A stretch of DNA of 64,000 nt from Bolinopsis microptera. Its lineage: Eukaryota > Ctenophora > Tentaculata > Lobata > Bolinopsidae. The notes beneath the pieces are model-generated. The model did not search any database and was not told the origin of the DNA. It worked only from the letters and a program-made list of their open reading frames with translations. Made by a program: the position numbers and the translations under genes. Position 1 is the first letter of the stretch, and each line of letters starts with the position of its first letter. The DNA lies in the NCBI RefSeq assembly GCF_026151205.1, contig NC_087074.1, positions 10,883,226-10,947,225 on the forward strand, in the 5' to 3' direction. Below are positions 59,491-64,000 of the stretch, piece after piece.

Positions 59491-60290
59491 TTATTCGTGT
59501 TTGCAGAGGAATCCCTTCACCATGTTAAAGATCATTTGGATCATCTGGTTGTCGAACTGAAGTAAATTATTGCGGTTAAATACAATTTTATGTTGAATGA
59601 AGATAATATTACCATAGCAATCCCACCGTATTGGGCCATTATACAAATAACGTACTTTTACTAAAGATCATTTCTTTAAAAACAGTTCGATAATAAGAAG
59701 AAGGGCTTTAACCAAAGTAAGTGGTTGACCAATACGAGTTACAAATATAGCAGTGTCTCACCGGAAGTTTGTCCATGTCGCAGACAAATCCTTTAACCAT
59801 TTCTATGATAGTGTCGATAAAGTTTCCCTGTGGTCCCTCCAGCTCCACGGGGCTAGCCACACTCAGGGCAGCAATGACAGAGAACACTACACCAAAATAT
59901 TTAATTTTTAGAAGGGTTTGTTGGCTTGATTACTTTAGATGATAGAAATATTTTATGAGTTGTTGGACATCAGAGGATGCTTTATATTGTAAAGGTGAGA
60001 AATTTACCGCAATGGTCTAAGGTTGAGTTTTGGTGTTAAAGATTATAACTTCTTTGTTTGAAATGGTTAAGTTGACTTCGTTTATTTATACAAATGTTTC
60101 CGTTTCAAATCCGGTATTTTTCAGCATCGTTTCAAACGTGAGAACTGAACAAAGTCAAAACATATGGTACATTGTTAAATTTATCACCTTGACATTGTCT
60201 AAGCAAGGATGCAACTAGTTTAATATCCTTTTTTAAACCTTATCATTATAATATTATGTCATAATAACAGTTTTTACCTGTACTGGTCAT
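59491..60290 (-). CDS. Small secreted peptide with duplicated MVKGF[VL]C unit
   Basis: Three exons on the minus strand: 60278-60290 (13 nt, ATG plus phase 1), 59762-59886 and 59491-59556 (stop TAA). Joins are in phase with GTAAAA and GTGAGA donors and TGGTGTAG / TTTACTTCAG acceptors. The product has 67 residues. It begins with a signal peptide (MTSTVFSVIAALSVAS), then a short PVELEGPQGN segment. Two related helical units follow: FIDTIIEMVKGFVC (end of exon 2) and NQMIQMIFNMVKGFLC (exon 3), each with a single cysteine. Exon 3 is essentially the second unit, so it arose by partial exon duplication. The two cysteines could join the helices in a hairpin, or link two molecules. The family is not recognised. 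An antimicrobial, signalling or structural secreted peptide are all possible and none is shown. Confidence 0.62.
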
Positions 60291-60871
60291 TATTGCCGAT
60301 TTAATAATAAAAACTATGCTATTTGGAATTTAATTAGGTCGTATAATAAAAGGATTTCTAATCAAATCATAATTCTGACAGCAAGCGTGGTTTGTACACA
60401 GTGCACATATAAAAGTCATAATCAAATTCCACTGTTTTTAATTTCCCAATCTGTAAGCTCCCTCCTTATAAGGTCTTCTGGCTCGTCTTGACATAAATTC
60501 AAATTTAGATATCATGAGTTTAATGATGCTAAAGCTCCCAATTATGTAGAAGACCGATTTAAGATCTTGACTTTGACAAAGATTTTGATCACACATTTAT
60601 TGAACAAATGATACAGTTAGTTGAAATGCAGTTAAATATCATTATCAAAGAAAGACAAATGACAGTATCAAAACCGGTTAAATTCCAGTCTCCAAATTCC
60701 ATTCGTCCTGTTTGATATAACACACATATTTATCCACTCACACGTGACTTGCGAAAGGAGAGTGTGTTACATCAAACAAGAAATCCTAGAAAATCAAGCT
60801 TAGTAACGTGGGTGTGGTTCACAGTCCTTGAATCAACTGGGTACCCTGTTGGCCTCTGTTAACAGTTCCTA
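60291..60871. other. Short intergenic interval
   Basis: AT-rich, between the 3' end of the large minus-strand gene and the first exon of the small secreted peptide gene on the same strand. It presumably contains the latter's promoter. A repeated ACACTCTCC/GTGTGTTACATCAAAC inverse pair lies at 60708-60780 (TTTGATATAACACACAT and GTGTGTTACATCAAACAAG). Confidence 0.4.
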
Positions 60872-63761
60872 CTATACGTGGTGATTTCTGTTTCCTCTAA
60901 CGAACTCCTCTTTTGCTGACCTCTTCCCTCGGGTGCCTATTCCTCCTGGCTGACGATACCCTCGGAGCCATCTGCCTTTCTTAACTGACCTCCGCTTCCT
61001 TCTGCGTTTCAAATCCTCATTCTTTCCTTCCGTCTCTTCTCCTTCTTCTTCCTTTTTTTCTGTCTCTTCTCCTCCTGTTTCACCCGTCTCACGTTGGACA
61101 ATCTCTGTCTCCGCTAACTTCTTCCGTATCTCCAGAACTTTCTTCATCTTGTCTATGAATTGTTGAGGGGGACGTTGGTGCCCTGATTTCTTCCCTCCGT
61201 CCTCAATAATGTCTCTTCTTTTGTTTCCAATCTTGCTTCGCAACGTCCCTCTCTTTCCTCTTGAATTCTGCCCAGCGACATCTCTCTTCTTTTGCATCAA
61301 ATTCCGTTCTGCAACTTTTTTCGGATTCTCATCTGCAGTGTCTGTGTCTCTTTTATAGAGCCTTGGTGACCTTGCAATTACACGAATTAATGTACTTGAA
61401 AACCTTAAAAATTGGGAAACATTACCTTGAAAACTATGAAAAATATTTTAAGCAACTTTCAGTATGAAGGCCTGGATAAACCTACCACCATGTATCAGTG
61501 CTGTACGTTCCTGAAATAAAGACAGATTTTGTTAGGCTTTCTGATTAGTATTATGAAAATATGAGAGAAAATATAAAAAACCACTGGATTAATTTGTTGA
61601 AGTTTCAAAGCAGTCTACTCATCTTATGAGTGGACTGAACCCCTCGTGGTCCAGAGCCCATCAACAGATCGGCTACGGGTATTTTCTTGTCTACAAGCTG
61701 TGATCCACCCCTATTTAGTTAAACTTCTTCATGTCTGTAACTTGTTTTAGCCCATTATTGCATTAATGTACATACCAGTGTCGTCCATAGAGTCCGTATG
61801 TGGGTAGTAGTAAGGATCGTACGAGTAGTAAGGATCGTAAAGCCAAGGATCGTAGTAAGAATCGTAGAAAGGATCGTAATAAGGGTCGCTCAGCTCGGTG
61901 AGTGGTTTTGGATTTTGTTGAGACTGAGGATCGCAGATATCTCCAAAGGTAGACAGGAACATACATACTGAGAGATCTTGAGTGAGGACATCATGAATTT
62001 CCATGCCAGAATGTTCTAAAGGTCATTTTGATCAGTGTCACAGATTAATATTAGAAAATCATAGATATAAATCACTAACGAACTAGAATAACAAACCTAT
62101 ATCTACGAGTTCCTGTTCGTAGATCTCCACGTCAGTTGGGGGAGGTATCGGTGGATGGGGTGGAAGAGGTGGATGGGGTGGTGGGCGTGTGACCAAATAA
62201 TCGTCCCAATCCCACCATCCACTATAGTCAGAGTAATATGCTGTTACTGCCTTCTCAATGTCTTCACTGTCCTCATCCTCCTCCATCTTGTAGGTCTTTG
62301 TATCATCTATTGGTGGGGTGTCCTGATGGTGGAGTATCCGATGATGTGAGGATTATACTTGAGAATTGTCACACTAAATTCCTCCCTCGCCAGAACCGGT
62401 TATAAATAGTGTCGAATCTACCAAAATTTAAACGTGGTCTTTACACCGGTACCGCCCAGGTCCACAAACTCGAAATATACCAATGTTACTGCGTCACTGC
62501 CCTTGGACCTAGTCTACATTAGATAAAACTTATGAATTACCCAGTCGGTAGAAGGTGAAGATGCTGTCGGGCTGCGGCTGGTTATTGTAGAGATTGTAGG
62601 ACTTGTAGGTGGGCTTGAAGAAGGATCTTTATAAGATGTGCTCGTACCAGCTGGCTCTGTTGTTTCTGCTGCAGAGTTTTATTATTAATGATAGCGTGTA
62701 AAAAGGTACCGGTCATTGTGTGCAAACTTTAAAGACGCCAAACCGCGCCTATTCGGTCTACATTATTAGGTGCACCTAAAGACTTTATAATTTCAGGACA
62801 TTTTTTTGCACCAACATCAAACATGCATATGGATGATAATCCCATTCCAAAGTAGTTCATCGCCTGAGGGGAGGACACACTTATAAGAACATGCACTTTA
62901 CATGATGGGATACTGGAGGAGAAAGATGATCGGAAAATCACAATAGGGTCGTAGTCACAGTAAATTGTGATCGGTTCTCCAGCAAAACAACGAATCCCTC
63001 AAAAAATGCTTTAAACTTACCAAGGGATCTCCCGGTAATGAATATCGGAAATCACTTTTAGGGGTGGCATTAAGGTTGAGAGAAGTCCTAGTTATTTGAT
63101 ATCCGGATAGGAACATTATTTATGATTTGCAGTTTTGTAATCTCGACTGTTCAAAAATGTCTGACAATCACGTAGATACGACCAACGGGAACTGCTTTTG
63201 TTTTTTATTATTGAAAAGTAGCAGTTATACTTTACCCGAGTAATCAGTGCAAGGTCTGGTATCACACACTACGTAATCATCATCCTGGCAGCACTTGCTG
63301 GATATAGTGAGCGGACCCCCATCACAACTCCTATCGAACAAGGACTCAAACTTCTCGTATATGTGCTTGCAGCAGTACCGACCAGAGTAGAAGACCCAGG
63401 GGTAGTCAGGCGGACAGGTATCTGGGGTTCCGGTGTCAAGTCTGGGGGTTAAACGGGGGGCCGCGGACTGGGGAACAGCTCAACACCCGGCACACTTGGA
63501 GTTTACGTTTCAAACTCCGTACATTCAGAATAAGTTACATAAATCTCGTACAAATTGCTCATACGAGATACGACAAGGTGAGGAGGAAATACTCACGATA
63601 TTCAGTAGGTGTAGTACTCCAGTACCAGGAGTTAGAGCTGCTTGAGAAACTACTGGTGAAACTGTCACCCAACCAGTCAACATAATCATCGCCTCCCTTC
63701 TCCTGACCTGTCTTTCCTACATTTAGCCAGAAATCATTCCAGCTCCAACTCGCACCTTCCC
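60872..63761 (-). CDS. Large secreted protein: Cys-rich domain, YDP repeats, basic dibasic-rich tail (5' end outside window)
   Basis: Seven exons on the minus strand: 63597-63761, 63236-63421, 62541-62668, 62097-62322, 61776-62015, 61486-61510 and 60872-61370 (stop). All six joins keep frame (phases 1, 1, 0, 1, 1, 2) and give 488 codons; the gene starts beyond the right edge. Order from the visible N terminus: a Trp/Ser/Gly-rich segment; a Cys-rich domain (TCPPDYPWVFYSGRYCC, SSKCCQDDDYVVC, PCTDY), a pattern I have seen unnamed in cnidarian-type proteins; a Ser/Thr/Pro linker (TTEPAGTSTSYKDPSSSPPT), probably O-glycosylated; an acidic start then WWDWDDY and a PPPHPPLPPHPPIPPPT run; Tyr-Asp-Pro repeats (DPYYDPFYDSYYDPWLYDPY); and a very basic tail with many mono- and dibasic sites (SRGKRG, NKRRD, RRRKRRSVKK, TRGKRS) and a Glu-rich stretch. 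No transmembrane segment is seen. A matrix/structural protein or a processed precursor are both possible. Exon 7's acceptor (ATTGCAAG) and the 25-nt exon 6 are the least certain parts. Confidence 0.65.
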
Positions 63762-64000
63762 CTGGGGTACATTTTGATGAAGTGAAGGAAGATAATCATG
63801 TGGAGGAAGATAAAATAGAAGAAGTAGATTTAAAGAAATCTAGTCATGTTACAGGAGTGTTGGGGGAATACTTGATATTGTTAAACAAAAACCCATATTA
63901 AGTTGGGCATGGAGTTTCATAAACACCTCACTAAAACAGCTATGAAGAAGTAACTAAACGAGCCATGTAATTACCTAATTATCAATTAATTAAGTGATTA
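63762..64000. other. Intron or upstream region at right edge
   Basis: The sequence before exon 63597-63761 on the minus strand; the preceding exon must supply one base in phase. No candidate exon is seen before the window ends. Confidence 0.5.

Overview
This window is nuclear DNA from an animal, most likely a marine or early-branching invertebrate (cnidarian, sponge or similar). The exact taxon cannot be fixed from sequence alone. The evidence is: AT-rich sequence with spliceosomal introns (GTAAGT-type donors, pyrimidine-rich AG acceptors), a GPI-anchored Ly6/uPAR protein, a Cys-rich secreted domain of a type I recall from cnidarian-like proteomes, animal-type LINE, SINE, Helitron and MITE pieces, and long (AG)n and minisatellite tracts. 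Start and stop codons and exon joins were worked out by hand from reading frame, splice signals and phase. No transcripts were available.

Layout. 0.8-3.9 kb: a two-exon minus-strand gene for a basic protein of unknown function. 4-36 kb: gene-poor DNA holding simple repeats, minisatellites, a Helitron terminus (20.4 kb), a tRNA-like SINE fragment (34.3 kb), a roughly 1 kb array of an 11-bp G-rich unit (32.1-33.1 kb) and a few weak candidate exons. 36.8-40.4 kb: a six-exon plus-strand gene with four copies of an 'L[DE]xxE[RQ]G' motif. 42-51 kb: a pile-up of mobile DNA. It contains GC-rich modules and a 1.2-kb foldback element, then a reverse-transcriptase pseudogene of an unclassified family lying between 20-bp inverted repeats and split by a 5'-truncated LINE with a 7-bp target-site duplication.

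52-64 kb is the gene-dense part: a three-exon Ly6/uPAR gene (minus), a small coiled-coil-like gene (plus), an intronless membrane-anchored alpha/beta-hydrolase of the arylacetamide deacetylase/hormone-sensitive lipase group (plus), a coiled-coil-like gene whose 5' end is unresolved (plus), a three-exon gene for a 67-residue secreted peptide with an internal duplication (minus), and a large gene running off the right edge (minus). That last gene encodes a protein with a Cys-rich domain, Ser/Thr/Pro linker, acidic/proline segment, Tyr-Asp-Pro repeats and a very basic tail rich in dibasic sites.

No operon-like organisation is seen. Neighbouring genes are not obviously one pathway, but three of the six genes in 52-64 kb encode secreted or surface proteins. 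The most unusual items are the inverted-repeat-flanked reverse transcriptase, the duplicated-helix secreted peptide, the Tyr-Asp-Pro/dibasic secreted protein and the self-nesting GC-rich foldback family.
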